Source: Ensifer sp. WSM1721
GTDB taxonomy: Bacteria > Pseudomonadota > Alphaproteobacteria > Rhizobiales > Rhizobiaceae
Reading direction: 5' to 3'
Assembly: GCF_000513895.2 (NCBI RefSeq)
Contig: NZ_CP165782.1
Span: forward strand, 2,557,501-2,621,500
DNA: 64,000 nt
This document shows positions 11,793 through 20,229 of this stretch, piece after piece. Every line of letters begins with the position of its first letter. The stretch's first letter is position 1. Under the pieces are notes generated by a model. It did no database searches and was not told the origin of the DNA. It saw only the letters and a list, made by a program, of their open reading frames with translations. A program made the position numbers and the translations under genes.

Positions 11793-12809
11793 TCAACGCG
11801 GTGCCGCCTCCAGAATGGAGACCGATGATGCGGTCGGGCTGACCTTCACCAGGTCGAAGCCTGTCTCGGCAAGCAATCCGCCGTATTCGCCCTGCGTCCG
11901 TTCACGCGCCCGGCCGAACATGGCCATCATCTGCATGTCGATCAGATATTCCGTTCTTGACCCGACCGACGGATCCGGCTCCATCAGAGCCTCGACGATC
12001 AGCAGGCGGCTGTCATCCGACATTGCGGCGCGACAGGACTGAAGAATTCGGCGCGCGTCCTCGTCCGGCCAGTCGTGCAGGACCCGGATCAGCATGTAGC
12101 GGTCCGCTCCCGGCGGAAGGCCGTCGAAGAAACTGCCGGCCTGCGTGGTTATTCGGCCGCCCGCGAGCATCTCGGAAGGAATGGCTGCGATAACATCGGG
12201 GCGATCGAAGACGATACCACGCACGCCGGCATGTCGCGCGATGATGCGGCGCAGAGATTCGCCATTGCCGCCACCGACATCCACGATGAGGCCCACATTG
12301 GAGAAGTCATAGGCGGCAGCGAGAGCGTTGTGCCGGTCGTCGGGAAAGTTGGCCATGAAGGCATCGAACAGGCGGCCTTCCGCCGGATTGTCGCTGAGAT
12401 AGCCGAAGCGATCCGTTCCCCAGGCCTCTTCATGCGGCACCTTGCCGTGGAGGGCTGCTTCCAGAAACTCCCATGCACGCCACGAACCCCTCGTGGTCCA
12501 GAAGCGCGCACTGTGGTGAAGGCTGTCTGGCGCGTCGGTGCGCAAGAGCAGCGAGCGAGGCGTATGGCTAACCCTTCCTTCCGCGTCGACCCGAAATATC
12601 CCGAAGGCCGCAAGCGCACGCAGGGCACGCAATAGCGGTTCGGCAAGGACGCCACACGCATCTGCAAGCCCTGCAATATTCGCCGGCCTCTCGGGATCTA
12701 TCCGGTCGCCGATCTCGAGATCGGCAACGAGACGAATGATCCGCGACACCTGAAAGCCGCGAATGAGAAGGTCGAGTTCCAGCCGGTCGTCGTCATCGCC
12801 ACCTGGCAT
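11793..12809 (-). CDS. Class I SAM-dependent methyltransferase, COMT/hydroxyneurosporene-type
   Basis: 338 aa. A winged-helix dimerisation N-terminus (about 20-100, LGIGDR/LADACGV-type helices) precedes a methyltransferase domain with VDVGGGNG (motif I), the acidic FDRPDV loop and the LHDWPDEDA segment whose His matches the catalytic base of plant-type O-methyltransferases and of CrtF. This predicts methyl transfer to a hydroxyl group of a small molecule. The substrate cannot be read from sequence, and no carotenoid or polyketide genes are nearby. A GGAGGGG ribosome binding site lies about 10 bases before the ATG. It stands alone, divergent from the DHFR-like gene. Confidence 0.8.
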   Translation of the reverse strand: MPGGDDDDRLELDLLIRGFQVSRIIRLVADLEIGDRIDPERPANIAGLADACGVLAEPLLRALRALAAFGIFRVDAEGRVSHTPRSLLLRTDAPDSLHHSARFWTTRGSWRAWEFLEAALHGKVPHEEAWGTDRFGYLSDNPAEGRLFDAFMANFPDDRHNALAAAYDFSNVGLIVDVGGGNGESLRRIIARHAGVRGIVFDRPDVIAAIPSEMLAGGRITTQAGSFFDGLPPGADRYMLIRVLHDWPDEDARRILQSCRAAMSDDSRLLIVEALMEPDPSVGSRTEYLIDMQMMAMFGRARERTQGEYGGLLAETGFDLVKVSPTASSVSILEAAPR

Positions 12810-13011
12810 CTCTGTCGCGCCCCTCCTGGAATGCCGGCAACGGGGGAGGATAAGGCAACCCGGCAGGAAAAGCCACGGCGGCGAAACGCCTCCGCCTCCC
12901 GTGCCACAGATCCGACAGGTGGTTTAGAAACAAAACCGCTTGCAACTTGAAACCAGTCATGGCAATCTCATGCCATAAGCACGGCAGCGGCTGCCCAGCG
13001 GGAGGAAGACA

Positions 13012-13557
13012 ATGCCCAAGATCATCATGTGGGACATGGTCAGCGTCGACGGTTTCTTCGAAGCGCCCGGCCACGACATCAGTTGGTTCGTCTTCGAGGA
13101 CGAGCTGGCGGCCTATATCGGCGAGACGCAACGCGACGCCGGTACGCTGCTCTTCGGGCGCGTGACCTATGAGATGATGGCGGCCTACTGGCCCGCGGCC
13201 GAGGGCGAGATCGCGACTTTCATGTACGGTATCGAGAAATACGTCTTCTCGAGGACGCTCGCGACCGCCGACTGGAACAACACGACGCTCGTTACGGGCG
13301 ATCCGGTCGCGGAGGTCGAGCGGCTGAAGCGGCTCGAAGGCGGCACGATCTTCGTCTTCGGCAGCGCCGACTTCGCCGCGGCGCTGACCGCCAGGGGACT
13401 GGTCGACGAATACCGCCTCGGTATCAATCCGGTGCTGCTCGGCAAGGGGACGCCGCTCTTTCAGAATATCCCTGAGCGGACGAAGCTGGAACTCACGCAT
13501 GTCCGGCCGCTCAAATCCGGCGTGGTCATCCTGCACTACCAGCCTGTCGCGGATTGA
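13012..13557 (+). CDS. Dihydrofolate reductase family / RibD C-terminal domain protein
   Basis: 181 aa. It starts [19 protein letters not shown], the typical opening of single-domain RibD-C/YyaP-like reductases. Further family blocks are [24 protein letters not shown] and the C-terminal [28 protein letters not shown] ribosome binding site precedes the ATG. Relatives bind NADPH and reduce small heterocycles, but the physiological substrate is unknown in most cases. It is not the folate-pathway FolA. The next gene downstream on this strand is ubiG. Confidence 0.85.
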   Translation: MPKIIMWDMVSVDGFFEAPGHDISWFVFEDELAAYIGETQRDAGTLLFGRVTYEMMAAYWPAAEGEIATFMYGIEKYVFSRTLATADWNNTTLVTGDPVAEVERLKRLEGGTIFVFGSADFAAALTARGLVDEYRLGINPVLLGKGTPLFQNIPERTKLELTHVRPLKSGVVILHYQPVAD

Positions 13558-13679
13558 GGGCTTCGGGCGCCCGCCCCTTGACATCGCCCGTCGATCGGCC
13601 GACTCCACGAGAGAAAGGACGGCGATCGGTCGATCAACGGCCAGGTTCCGCCCGGACCCGAGAACCCGAGGAGGCTCTG

Positions 13680-14426
13680 ATGAGCGAGACGGCACGCACG
13701 ACGATCGACCAGGGCGAAGTGGACCGCTTTTCGGCCATGGCTGCCGAATGGTGGGACCCGACCGGCAAGTTCCGCCCGCTGCACAAGTTCAATCCGGTGC
13801 GGCTTGCCTATATCCGCGACAAGGTTTCGGAGCATCTCGGACGCGACCCTAAGGGCCCGCAACCGCTCAAGGGCCTGCGTCTTCTCGACATAGGCTGCGG
13901 TGGCGGGCTTCTGTCCGAACCGATGACCCGGATGGGAGCCGAGGTTGTGGGGGCCGACGCTTCGGAAAAGAACATCGGCATCGCCAAGGCGCATGCGGCG
14001 GGAAGCGGCGTTGCCGTCGACTATCGCGCGGTGACGGCCGAGGCGCTCGCCGAAGCCGGCGAAAGCTTCGACGTCGTTCTCAACATGGAGGTCGTCGAGC
14101 ACGTCGCCGATGTCGACTTCTTCATGACGACCTGTGCGCATATGGTCAGGCCCGGCGGGCTGATGTTCGTCGCCACCATCAACCGCACGCTGAAGGCCGC
14201 GGCACTCGCCATCTTCGCCGCCGAGAACGTGCTGCGCTGGCTGCCGCGCGGCACGCACCAATATGACAAGCTGGTTCGGCCGGAAGAACTGGAAAAGCCG
14301 CTTGAGGCGAGCGGCATGCAGATCACCGATCGCACCGGCGTCTTCTTCAATCCCCTCGCCAATCAATGGAACCTGTCGAGGGACATGGACGTCAACTACA
14401 TGATCGTCGCCAAGCGACCGGTCTGA
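13680..14426 (+). CDS. ubiG: Ubiquinone biosynthesis O-methyltransferase UbiG
   Basis: 248 aa from the ATG at 13680 ([20 protein letters not shown]), preceded by GAGG; the open frame reaches further upstream but lacks homology there. Diagnostic blocks: AAEWWDP near residue 21, HKFNPVRL, motif [15 protein letters not shown] around 70-83, and FINPLANQW-like [11 protein letters not shown] at the C-terminus. It performs both O-methylations of the ubiquinone ring at the inner membrane. It is convergent with the DUF1178 gene, with only 24 bp between stops. Confidence 0.95.
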   Translation: MSETARTTIDQGEVDRFSAMAAEWWDPTGKFRPLHKFNPVRLAYIRDKVSEHLGRDPKGPQPLKGLRLLDIGCGGGLLSEPMTRMGAEVVGADASEKNIGIAKAHAAGSGVAVDYRAVTAEALAEAGESFDVVLNMEVVEHVADVDFFMTTCAHMVRPGGLMFVATINRTLKAAALAIFAAENVLRWLPRGTHQYDKLVRPEELEKPLEASGMQITDRTGVFFNPLANQWNLSRDMDVNYMIVAKRPV

Positions 14427-14450
14427 GGCGGAGCAAGCGAAAAGCCCGAT

Positions 14451-14879
14451 TCAGTTCGTGTCGTCCGGCAGCACCGGCAGCGGTGCGATCTCGATGCCCT
14501 CTTCGAGCAACGCGATCGCCTCGTCGGCGGTCGCCTTGCCGATCAGGCCGCGCTGGTCGGCCTCGCCATAATGGATCTTACGCGCCTCTTCCGGAAAGCG
14601 CTCGCCGACGTCTTCGGCGTTTGCACGGATCGAATTTACGATTTCCCGGAGTTTGGCGATCGTCTCCTTCTGCGCCTTGTCCATCACCAGTGCCTGACGC
14701 GCTTCCTTCTTTCGCGCGGTCGCGACGGCGGGTGCCATCAATTGCTTGCTGACGGAGGCTGAACCGCAGGTGGGACAGGTGATGAGCTGGCCTTCGGCCT
14801 GGCGGTCGAAGTCGTCGCTCGACGAGAACCAGCCTTCGAAACCGTGACCATTGTCACAGGAAAGATTGTAGTGGATCAA
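14451..14879 (-). CDS. DUF1178 family protein
   Basis: 142 aa. The N-terminus (MIHYNLSCDNGHGFEGWF) holds a zinc-ribbon-like CXXGH and CPTCGS pair, giving two Cys pairs (about residues 8 and 37-40). A basic helix follows (ARKKEARQA) and then an acidic C-terminal helix region ending LPDDTN. The family is alpha/beta-proteobacterial and uncharacterised. Its start codon overlaps the nitrilase-like gene by four bases (ATGA), indicating translational coupling in the comF-grxC-nitrilase-DUF1178 block. Confidence 0.9.
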   Translation of the reverse strand: MIHYNLSCDNGHGFEGWFSSSDDFDRQAEGQLITCPTCGSASVSKQLMAPAVATARKKEARQALVMDKAQKETIAKLREIVNSIRANAEDVGERFPEEARKIHYGEADQRGLIGKATADEAIALLEEGIEIAPLPVLPDDTN

Positions 14880-15733
14880 GCCGCCACGCCTCCTTTCCCC
14901 TCCGGGACCACTTCATCCAGCACAAAATTCCGCGCGTTCCTGAGATTGGGAATCCGCGCCCGCGCACCATGCGTCACGGCCACGTCGATTTCGGCCAGGA
15001 TAACCTCTTCGCCGGCGGGGCCGGCCTCGGCCAGCACCCTGCCCCAGGGATCGATGATCATCGAGTGGCCGAAAGTCTCCCTGCCGTCCTCGTGCTTGCC
15101 TCCTTGGGCGGCGGCGATGACGAACAGGCCGTTTTCGATGGCGCGGGCGCGCAGCAGGATCTCCCAATGCGCCTCGCCCGTCTGGCGCGTGAACGCTGCG
15201 GGCACCGACATGATCTCGGCCCCGGCGACCGCCTGCTGACGGTAAAGCTCGGGGAAACGGACATCATAGCAAATGGAAAAGCCGAGCTTGCCGAAAGGAA
15301 GACCAACGACACGGGCGGTGGCGCCCGGGTGATAGGCGGCGCTCTCGCGCCAGCTTTCGCCATTCTCCAGATCCACGTCGAACATATGGATCTTGTCATA
15401 ATCGCAGATCTTGGCGCCGTCGGGTCCGAACAGCAAGCCGCGATTGGCGATCTTGCCGTCGGGACGGGCGATCGGCGTCGAGCCCACGTGAAGATAGATG
15501 CCGAGTTCGCCGGCAAGACGCGCGGCCTCCTTGACGATGAGATCGTTCGCCTCGTCTTTCAACACCATGCGCAGCCCCGCCCGATCGCGCTGGATCGCGC
15601 CGGTCATCTCCGGCGTCTGGATATAGGTTGCCCCCTGCGACGCAGCCTCGCGCACCAGCGTCGCCATTCTTTCCGCATTCCTTGCCGGATCGACGCCGGA
15701 GCACATCTGGATGGCTGCAGCCTTGAATGTCAT
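14876..15733 (-). CDS. Carbon-nitrogen hydrolase, Nit1/Nit2-like (deaminated glutathione or omega-amidase type)
   Basis: 285 aa from the ATG at 15733 with a GGGAGA ribosome binding site. The nitrilase catalytic triad is visible: Glu42 in TPEMTG, Lys114 in YDKIHMFD and Cys155 in GFSICYDVRFPE. The length and YDVRFPELYRQ block match the Nit1/Nit2 branch, which repairs deaminated glutathione or hydrolyses omega-amides, rather than true nitrilases. The location right after a glutaredoxin gene fits a role around glutathione, but that is inference. Overlaps the DUF1178 gene by four bases. Confidence 0.9.
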   Translation of the reverse strand: MTFKAAAIQMCSGVDPARNAERMATLVREAASQGATYIQTPEMTGAIQRDRAGLRMVLKDEANDLIVKEAARLAGELGIYLHVGSTPIARPDGKIANRGLLFGPDGAKICDYDKIHMFDVDLENGESWRESAAYHPGATARVVGLPFGKLGFSICYDVRFPELYRQQAVAGAEIMSVPAAFTRQTGEAHWEILLRARAIENGLFVIAAAQGGKHEDGRETFGHSMIIDPWGRVLAEAGPAGEEVILAEIDVAVTHGARARIPNLRNARNFVLDEVVPEGKGGVAA

Positions 15734-15848
15734 CGCTCTCTTTCTCCCGAGCAGAAGCTTTGGATCAGGCGATCCGAAAATCCTACAAATCAACTCTCTT
15801 CGGATGGGCAGGCCGGCCGCGGCTGCGCGTCCGCCTCTTCACTCCACC

Positions 15849-16106
15849 TCAGGCCGCGAGCATCTCGTCGAGCCTGCCGGCGCGATCGAGCGCGTGCAGA
15901 TCGTCGCAACCGCCGACAGGAACATCGTTGATGATGATTTGCGGGAATGTCCTGCCGCCTTTGGACTTTTCGATCATCTCCTGGCGAAGCCCCGGATCAA
16001 AGGTTGCATCGTGCTCGATGAAATCGACGCCCTTGCTTTCCAGAAGTCTCTTCGCTCGCGTGCAATAGCCGCAGAACTGACGCGTATAAATGACGACCGA
16101 AGCCAT
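15849..16106 (-). CDS. grxC: Glutaredoxin 3
   Basis: 85 aa from the ATG at 16106, preceded by GGAGAGA. The redox motif is CGYC at 12-15 (E. coli Grx3 has CPYC). The conserved TFPQIIIND cis-proline block and the GGCDDLHAL glutathione-binding block follow. It is a cytoplasmic dithiol glutaredoxin reducing disulfides and glutathionylated proteins with GSH. It lies 47 bp after comF and is followed by the nitrilase-like gene on the same strand. Confidence 0.94.
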   Translation of the reverse strand: MASVVIYTRQFCGYCTRAKRLLESKGVDFIEHDATFDPGLRQEMIEKSKGGRTFPQIIINDVPVGGCDDLHALDRAGRLDEMLAA

Positions 16107-16153
16107 TCTCTCCAACTGCCCCTTTACCGACATAGATGCCGGACATCTCTTTG

Positions 16154-16930
16154 TCATATAGGACCGGGCATGGCTCTTGCAAAGGTCAAAACCGTAACGT
16201 CTCCGGCCCCTGCCCGCTTCAACGCACGCGTCGCAGCGGAAACGGTTGCGCCGGTCGTATAGACATCGTCGACAAGCACGATGCGTTTGCCCACAAGGCC
16301 CTGCCTGACGCCTTCCGGGACAGCGAAGGCGCCGCGTACATTCTCCTCGCGCGCTCGCGCAGCAAGGCCCACCTGCCGGCTCGTGCGCTTGACGCGGCGC
16401 AGCGCATCCGGCCTAAAGGGCTTTGCGGAGCCTTGGGCGATGGAGCGCGCAAGCTCTGCAGCCTGGTTGAACTTTCGTGTCCATAAACGGAATGCGTGGA
16501 GGGGCACCGGCACGATCATGTCGGCCGAAGCAACGGCGCCGTCGCTGGCTCGGATCATCCATTCGGCCATCATCGGCGCAAGATCCGTGCGGTCGCGGTA
16601 TTTCAAGCCGTGCACCAGATCGCGCACGATGCCGTCGTGAGCAGCGACGGAGCGCAGCCTGTCGAAAACAGGCGGATTCGCGATCGCCTCGGGCGAAACC
16701 ACGCCCGTCCCCGGGTCGAAGGCGAAAGGCAGTCCCAGGACCTCGCAATAGGGCCGTTCGATCAGCCGCATGCCGCCCCAACAGGAGGGGCAGATAGCAC
16801 GCGCGTCGCCGGTCAGACGGCCGCAGCCGCAGCAGACCGGCGGAAAGACGAGATCGATCGCGTCCGCTCCGAGCCGGCGGAGCAGCGCCGCCCAGCGCCT
16901 GGCTCGATTTCTCCATTCGTCCTGTTCCAT
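16154..16930 (-). CDS. comF: ComF family phosphoribosyltransferase-like protein
   Basis: 258 aa. The N-terminal four-cysteine zinc knuckle (VCCGCG ... CPSCW, about residues 32-50) is followed by a type I PRTase fold with the PRPP-loop RIVLVDDVYTTGAT near 220. The family is linked to DNA uptake in naturally competent bacteria, but it is conserved in many non-competent bacteria with unclear substrate. First gene of the leftward comF-grxC-nitrilase-DUF1178 block. The ribosome binding site is weak. A methyltransferase gene diverges from it with 59 bp between starts. Confidence 0.9.
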   Translation of the reverse strand: MEQDEWRNRARRWAALLRRLGADAIDLVFPPVCCGCGRLTGDARAICPSCWGGMRLIERPYCEVLGLPFAFDPGTGVVSPEAIANPPVFDRLRSVAAHDGIVRDLVHGLKYRDRTDLAPMMAEWMIRASDGAVASADMIVPVPLHAFRLWTRKFNQAAELARSIAQGSAKPFRPDALRRVKRTSRQVGLAARAREENVRGAFAVPEGVRQGLVGKRIVLVDDVYTTGATVSAATRALKRAGAGDVTVLTFARAMPGPI

Positions 16931-16989
16931 GAGGTTGACTTTGTCCGCGTCAGGGTTTCTCTCGCATCCGTAATTGCGGAGAGAGTATC

Positions 16990-17889
16990 GTGGAAATCAT
17001 CTTTGACCAGAGCCTCGTCGAGGCGCATCGCCGCCGCGCGCTTCGCCAGGGCGATCAGAAGGCAACTTTCCTTCTCGATATCGTCGCACAGGAGCTGGCT
17101 GACCGCGTGAGCGTGGTCGAACGGCAATTCGACAAGGCCATGGAACTGCACGGCTATACCGGGATTGCCGCGCGCTGTCTTGCCGAGACCGGCAAGGTCG
17201 GAACCATCGAACGGGTGGAGACGGATCGCGCCTTCGGCTCTGCCGACGAGCCGGTCACGATCGCGCCTCTGGAACGCATCCCCGCAGAACCGGAATCGCT
17301 CAACCTGCTGGTCTCTCCGCTGTCGCTGCACCTCACGAACGACACGCCCGGCGTCTTCATTCAGGCACGCCGCGTCCTGAGGCCCGATGGCCTGTTCCTC
17401 GCCGCCATTCCCGGCAGCGGCACGCTGCAGGAACTTCGCGAAGCGCTCCTCGCCGCGGAAGCGGAACTCACGGGCGGAGCGAGCCCCAGAGTTATCCCTT
17501 TTGCCGACGTGCGCGACATCGGCGCCCTTCTGCAGCGGGCCGGCTTCGCCTTGCCCGTGGCCGATGCCGAAACCTACACGGTCCGTTATGATTCGCTGTT
17601 CGATTTGATCAGGGACCTGCGGGCGATGGGCATGACCAACCCGCTCGCCTCGCGCAACCGCAAGCCCATGCCGAAACGATTTTTTCTCAAGGCGGCCGAG
17701 ATCTACGCGGAACGCTTCTCCGATCCGGATGGCCGCGTTCGCGCCACCTTCTCCATCATCTATGTCTCCGGCTGGGCGCCGCATGAAAGCCAGCAGAAAC
17801 CGCTGAAGCCCGGTTCGGCGAAACAGCGACTGTCCGATGCGCTGGGGGCCAGAGAGCACAAGCTCAAAGATCGCGGAGACGAGTCGTGA
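16990..17889 (+). CDS. BioC/NDUFAF5-like class I methyltransferase
   Basis: 299 aa with a GTG start preceded by GGAGAG at good spacing. The N-terminus (MEIIFDQSLVEAHRRRALRQ) and the regions NLLVSPLSLHLTND and RVLRPDGLFLAAIPG match the alphaproteobacterial relatives of BioC and of the mitochondrial complex I factor NDUFAF5. The glycine-rich SAM loop is degenerate (HGYTGIAARC rather than GxGxG), which is common in this branch. NDUFAF5 hydroxylates an arginine of a complex I subunit; a similar role here is inference. A C-terminal extension (about 255-299) is basic and probably disordered. Divergent from comF. Confidence 0.8.
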   Translation: MEIIFDQSLVEAHRRRALRQGDQKATFLLDIVAQELADRVSVVERQFDKAMELHGYTGIAARCLAETGKVGTIERVETDRAFGSADEPVTIAPLERIPAEPESLNLLVSPLSLHLTNDTPGVFIQARRVLRPDGLFLAAIPGSGTLQELREALLAAEAELTGGASPRVIPFADVRDIGALLQRAGFALPVADAETYTVRYDSLFDLIRDLRAMGMTNPLASRNRKPMPKRFFLKAAEIYAERFSDPDGRVRATFSIIYVSGWAPHESQQKPLKPGSAKQRLSDALGAREHKLKDRGDES

Positions 17890-17923
17890 TTCGGCCGCCT
17901 CAGCGACCTTTGCGCGGCCGCTA

Positions 17924-18027
17924 CTGCATGTCTCCTTGAATCGACCTCGATTTAAGGACAAAGACATGCAGCAATTCAAAGTGCTACAGCGACCTTTGCG
18001 CGTCTGGTAGGACGCGCGGCGCTGCAG
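17924..18027. repeat. RIME-type element, copy C
   Basis: First palindrome at 17924-17971 (CTGCATG ... CATGCAG), second at about 17985-18026 (CTACAGCG ... CGCTGCAG). A stray copy of the inner sequence of the second palindrome (CAGCGACCTTTGCGCG, 17901-17916) lies directly in front, so the unit is composite. It sits in the convergent gap between the methyltransferase and the Flp pilin gene. Confidence 0.8.
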
Positions 18028-18060
18028 TGTCGCTGCTGAGGCACGGCCGGCCGCTCGGGC

Positions 18061-18234
18061 TTACGCCCAGGCTCCCTCGAGCGTATCGGTGATGAAGGTC
18101 AGCATGTCGAGCAGCGCACCAGAGAAATTCTGCAGCCCGATTAGGAGTCCGACGGAAATCAGTGCGGCGAGGAGGCCGTATTCGACGACGGTGGCGCCAT
18201 CACGGCTGCGAACCAGGCATCTTAGCATGCGCAT
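18061..18234 (-). CDS. Flp-family type IVb pilin
   Basis: A 57-codon gene found by reading the minus strand: it starts MRMLRCLVRSRDGATVVEYG and continues LLAALISVGLLIGLQNFSG, ending in GAWA. This is the Flp prepilin pattern: a short basic leader, the Gly cleavage site (DG|ATVVEY, placing Glu at +5 of the mature protein) and an uninterrupted hydrophobic helix. A GGAGGACGA ribosome binding site precedes the ATG. Flp pilins are cleaved by a prepilin peptidase and assembled by the Tad machine for surface attachment. No tad/cpa genes occur in the window, so this is an orphan pilin. A small membrane-protein gene lies 83 bp upstream on the same strand. Confidence 0.85.
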   Translation of the reverse strand: MRMLRCLVRSRDGATVVEYGLLAALISVGLLIGLQNFSGALLDMLTFITDTLEGAWA

Positions 18235-18317
18235 TCGTCCTCCAGTCCGCCTGCAGCGCCGCGGTTAGGATTTAAGAAAAGATCCGTAACGCCACGCATC
18301 TATCACCCGTGCTGCGC

Positions 18318-18638
18318 TCAGCATCCGCTCTTGCTGCCATCGGCATCGATAATGCAGACGGCGCCCGGCATTTCCTGCAGCACGCTGCGGCGGACCGTGT
18401 AGCGCTTGGCCGTGCCGCCGGAGGGAATCGAGCCGGTCGAGATATTGTCGTAGTCGATCGGCGTGTTCGCGAGCATCCGCTTGTCGTTCTTCGCCGACAG
18501 CATCGGCGTCAGGATCAGCGTCAATGCGATCACCGCTGTTCCGAACAGCAGCGACAGATTGAGCACACCTGTTCGGCGGGACTGGCTCGTCGCCAGATCC
18601 TTGTCCTGAACCGTCCTCCAGAAATCCTCGTCCACCAT
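18318..18638 (-). CDS. Small membrane-anchored protein of unknown function
   Basis: 106 aa from the ATG at 18638 (MVDEDFWRTVQDKD), which follows a GAGG; an upstream in-frame start is possible but adds no recognisable sequence. About 27 cytoplasmic residues precede one clear membrane helix (LNLSLLFGTAVIALTLILTP). A roughly 55-residue tail, probably periplasmic, contains TGSIPSGG and two cysteines near the end (AVCIIDADGSKSGC). I recognise no family motif. It lies 83 bp upstream of the Flp pilin gene on the same strand, so the two could be co-transcribed and linked in function; that is inference. Confidence 0.7.
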   Translation of the reverse strand: MVDEDFWRTVQDKDLATSQSRRTGVLNLSLLFGTAVIALTLILTPMLSAKNDKRMLANTPIDYDNISTGSIPSGGTAKRYTVRRSVLQEMPGAVCIIDADGSKSGC

Positions 18639-18870
18639 TCCAGCCTCATGAAACACGAAGAGCGGCGGGGCAAAAGCACCCTTCCCAAGCCTCGACCCGA
18701 CCACACCTGCTCGAAAACGGCGCCGTCGAACTCGACAGGCACCGAAACTGATAGGTTCGATTTTGCCCGCGGGTGATAAACTTTCGATTAATGAATTTCG
18801 GAATTTAAGGGGAGTTGAAATTCCGCCATGGCCGTTTCTCGCTGCAACGCAGAAGACGGCAAAAAAGGAT

Positions 18871-18923
18871 AGCGGAATGCAGGCGGAAAACCGCGCACAC
18901 TTTTCCTCTTCCCGCGCTAAAGC
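18871..18923 (+). repeat. Short dispersed repeat, family 2, copy a
   Basis: AGCGGAATGC, then AGGCGGAAAACCGC, then GCACACTTTTCC. The same ordered blocks recur at 25485-25526 and, inverted, at 44747-44798. A GCGG/CCGC stem sits in the middle. This copy overlaps the last codons and stop of mutT (stop at 18917-18919). Confidence 0.65.
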
Positions 18924-19330
18924 AGATCCATCAGGAACGGAATCAGCGGTTCATCCGCCGGCGGCATGGGATAGTCGCGCAGTGCCTTTGGTCGCACCCA
19001 TTTGATCGCCTGGCCTTCACGACCTTCGGCAAAACCCTCGTAGCGACGGCATATATAGAGTGGCATCAGGAGGTGGAAGTCGTCATAGCTGTGGCTCGCA
19101 AAGGTCAGCGGAGCGAGGCAGGCCACCTTGGTGCGGATGCCGAGCTCTTCATCGAGCTCGCGGATCAGCGTGTCCTCCGGCGTTTCGCCGGGCTCTACCT
19201 TGCCGCCGGGGAACTCCCACAGCCCAGCCAGTGGCTTTCCTTCCGGCCGTTGCGCCAAAAGGATGCGCCCGTCGGAATCGACCAGAGCGCAGGCGGCGAC
19301 GAGCACGATCTTCTTCCCCTGCATTGCCAT
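18917..19330 (-). CDS. mutT: 8-oxo-dGTP diphosphatase (MutT, Nudix)
   Basis: 137 aa from the ATG at 19330. The Nudix box (GX5EX7REUXEEXGU) is complete at about 42-65: GGKVEPGETPEDT followed by LIRELDEELGI. The RPEGKPLAGLWEFPGG lead-in is typical of true MutT. It hydrolyses 8-oxo-dGTP to prevent A:T to C:G transversions. The start ATG overlaps the upstream GNAT stop in TGATG, so the two are translationally coupled within the argJ-GNAT-mutT run. Confidence 0.92.
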   Translation of the reverse strand: MAMQGKKIVLVAACALVDSDGRILLAQRPEGKPLAGLWEFPGGKVEPGETPEDTLIRELDEELGIRTKVACLAPLTFASHSYDDFHLLMPLYICRRYEGFAEGREGQAIKWVRPKALRDYPMPPADEPLIPFLMDLL

Positions 19331-20148
19331 CAGACCTTCGGCATTCGATAAAGATAACGATAGACCTCTGTGAAGCCGGCATCGCGATAAAGCGCAACCG
19401 CCGGCTCGTTTGCCGCCTCCACCTGCAGCCACGCCTTCTTCGCGCCCTTGAGCCGCGCCCAGCGCAGCGAAGCATCCAGAAGCGCCCTGCCGACACCCTG
19501 CCGGCGCACCGCCTCGGCCACCGCGAACTGCATGATGCCGGCAAGATCGTTGTCATGCACGACGAGCGACACCGCCGTCGGACCGATCTTCCGGTCCTCG
19601 AACAGGAACAGGCCGCATTCGGGCTTGATGGCGTTGATGATTTCGGTCAGCGCCGGCTTGGTCTCCGCAGCCTCCCCGCCGATCAGGATACGGGCATCCA
19701 CAAAACGGCCGACATCCTTGATCGGTAGATGGTCGATGCCTTCCCCGAAATCCCGTTCGGCGAGGTCGAGTGCCAACACCAGACTGTGGGCGAACGAGGT
19801 CCAGCCTTGCTCGTCCATATAAGCAATCATCTGCGACGGCGTCAGCGGCGTCTGGCGGACCGTAAGCGGACGGTCGAGTTCCGCGAAGCGCCTGCCCGCC
19901 TTCTCGAGTCGAATGGCGATGTCACGATAGTCGGACGGATCGAGCGGATTGATGGAATTCAGCCGCTTGGACGGGTGCCCGGCGGTAAGCCGGATGAGCC
20001 AGCTGCCGTCATATTGTACCGAGGCCGCCGGCCAGGCCCGGAAGCCCACGGCTTCCAGCCGCCGCACGCTCGGAAGATCGATCGCTGCGGGATACCCGTC
20101 CATCGCCCCCTCGGTCGGGGGCTTTCTGTCGTTCGATGTCATGTCCAT
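19330..20148 (-). CDS. GNAT family N-acetyltransferase
   Basis: 272 aa. The C-terminal half is a GNAT domain with the acetyl-CoA pyrophosphate loop RRQGVGRALL near 230 and the YRDAGFTEVYRYLYRMPK ending typical of the fold. The N-terminal half (AAIDLPSVRRLEAVGFRAWPA ... SYDGSWLIRLTAGHPSKRLNS) resembles the region before the GNAT fold in other two-part family members. It is translationally coupled to mutT and follows argJ, an arrangement I recall as common in Rhizobiales. The substrate is unknown; an amino-acid or nucleotide-related target is a guess from context. Confidence 0.85.
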   Translation of the reverse strand: MDMTSNDRKPPTEGAMDGYPAAIDLPSVRRLEAVGFRAWPAASVQYDGSWLIRLTAGHPSKRLNSINPLDPSDYRDIAIRLEKAGRRFAELDRPLTVRQTPLTPSQMIAYMDEQGWTSFAHSLVLALDLAERDFGEGIDHLPIKDVGRFVDARILIGGEAAETKPALTEIINAIKPECGLFLFEDRKIGPTAVSLVVHDNDLAGIMQFAVAEAVRRQGVGRALLDASLRWARLKGAKKAWLQVEAANEPAVALYRDAGFTEVYRYLYRMPKV

Positions 20149-20229
20149 CGCCTTGAATGCTGCGCGTTAGCGGAATGAGGAGCGATGATTGCGCCGCCAT
20201 GCCGCGTATCGACGCAATCTCCAAACGCA

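Noticed and set aside
10354..12042. 562-codon open frame antisense to lysC and beyond
   Set aside because: Antisense shadow without domains; lysC is certain.
12793..13695. 300-codon minus-strand frame opposite the DHFR-like gene
   Set aside because: The plus-strand gene has a strong ribosome binding site and family motifs; the minus frame has none.
18235..18317. CtrA-like half site upstream of the Flp pilin (TTAAATCCTAACC)
   Set aside because: The spacing between half sites does not fit TTAA-N7-TTAA; not enough to call.
18827..18874. 14-codon open frame (MAVSRCNAEDGKKG) with upstream GGGGAG
   Set aside because: Too short, poor spacing and no downstream gene on that strand.
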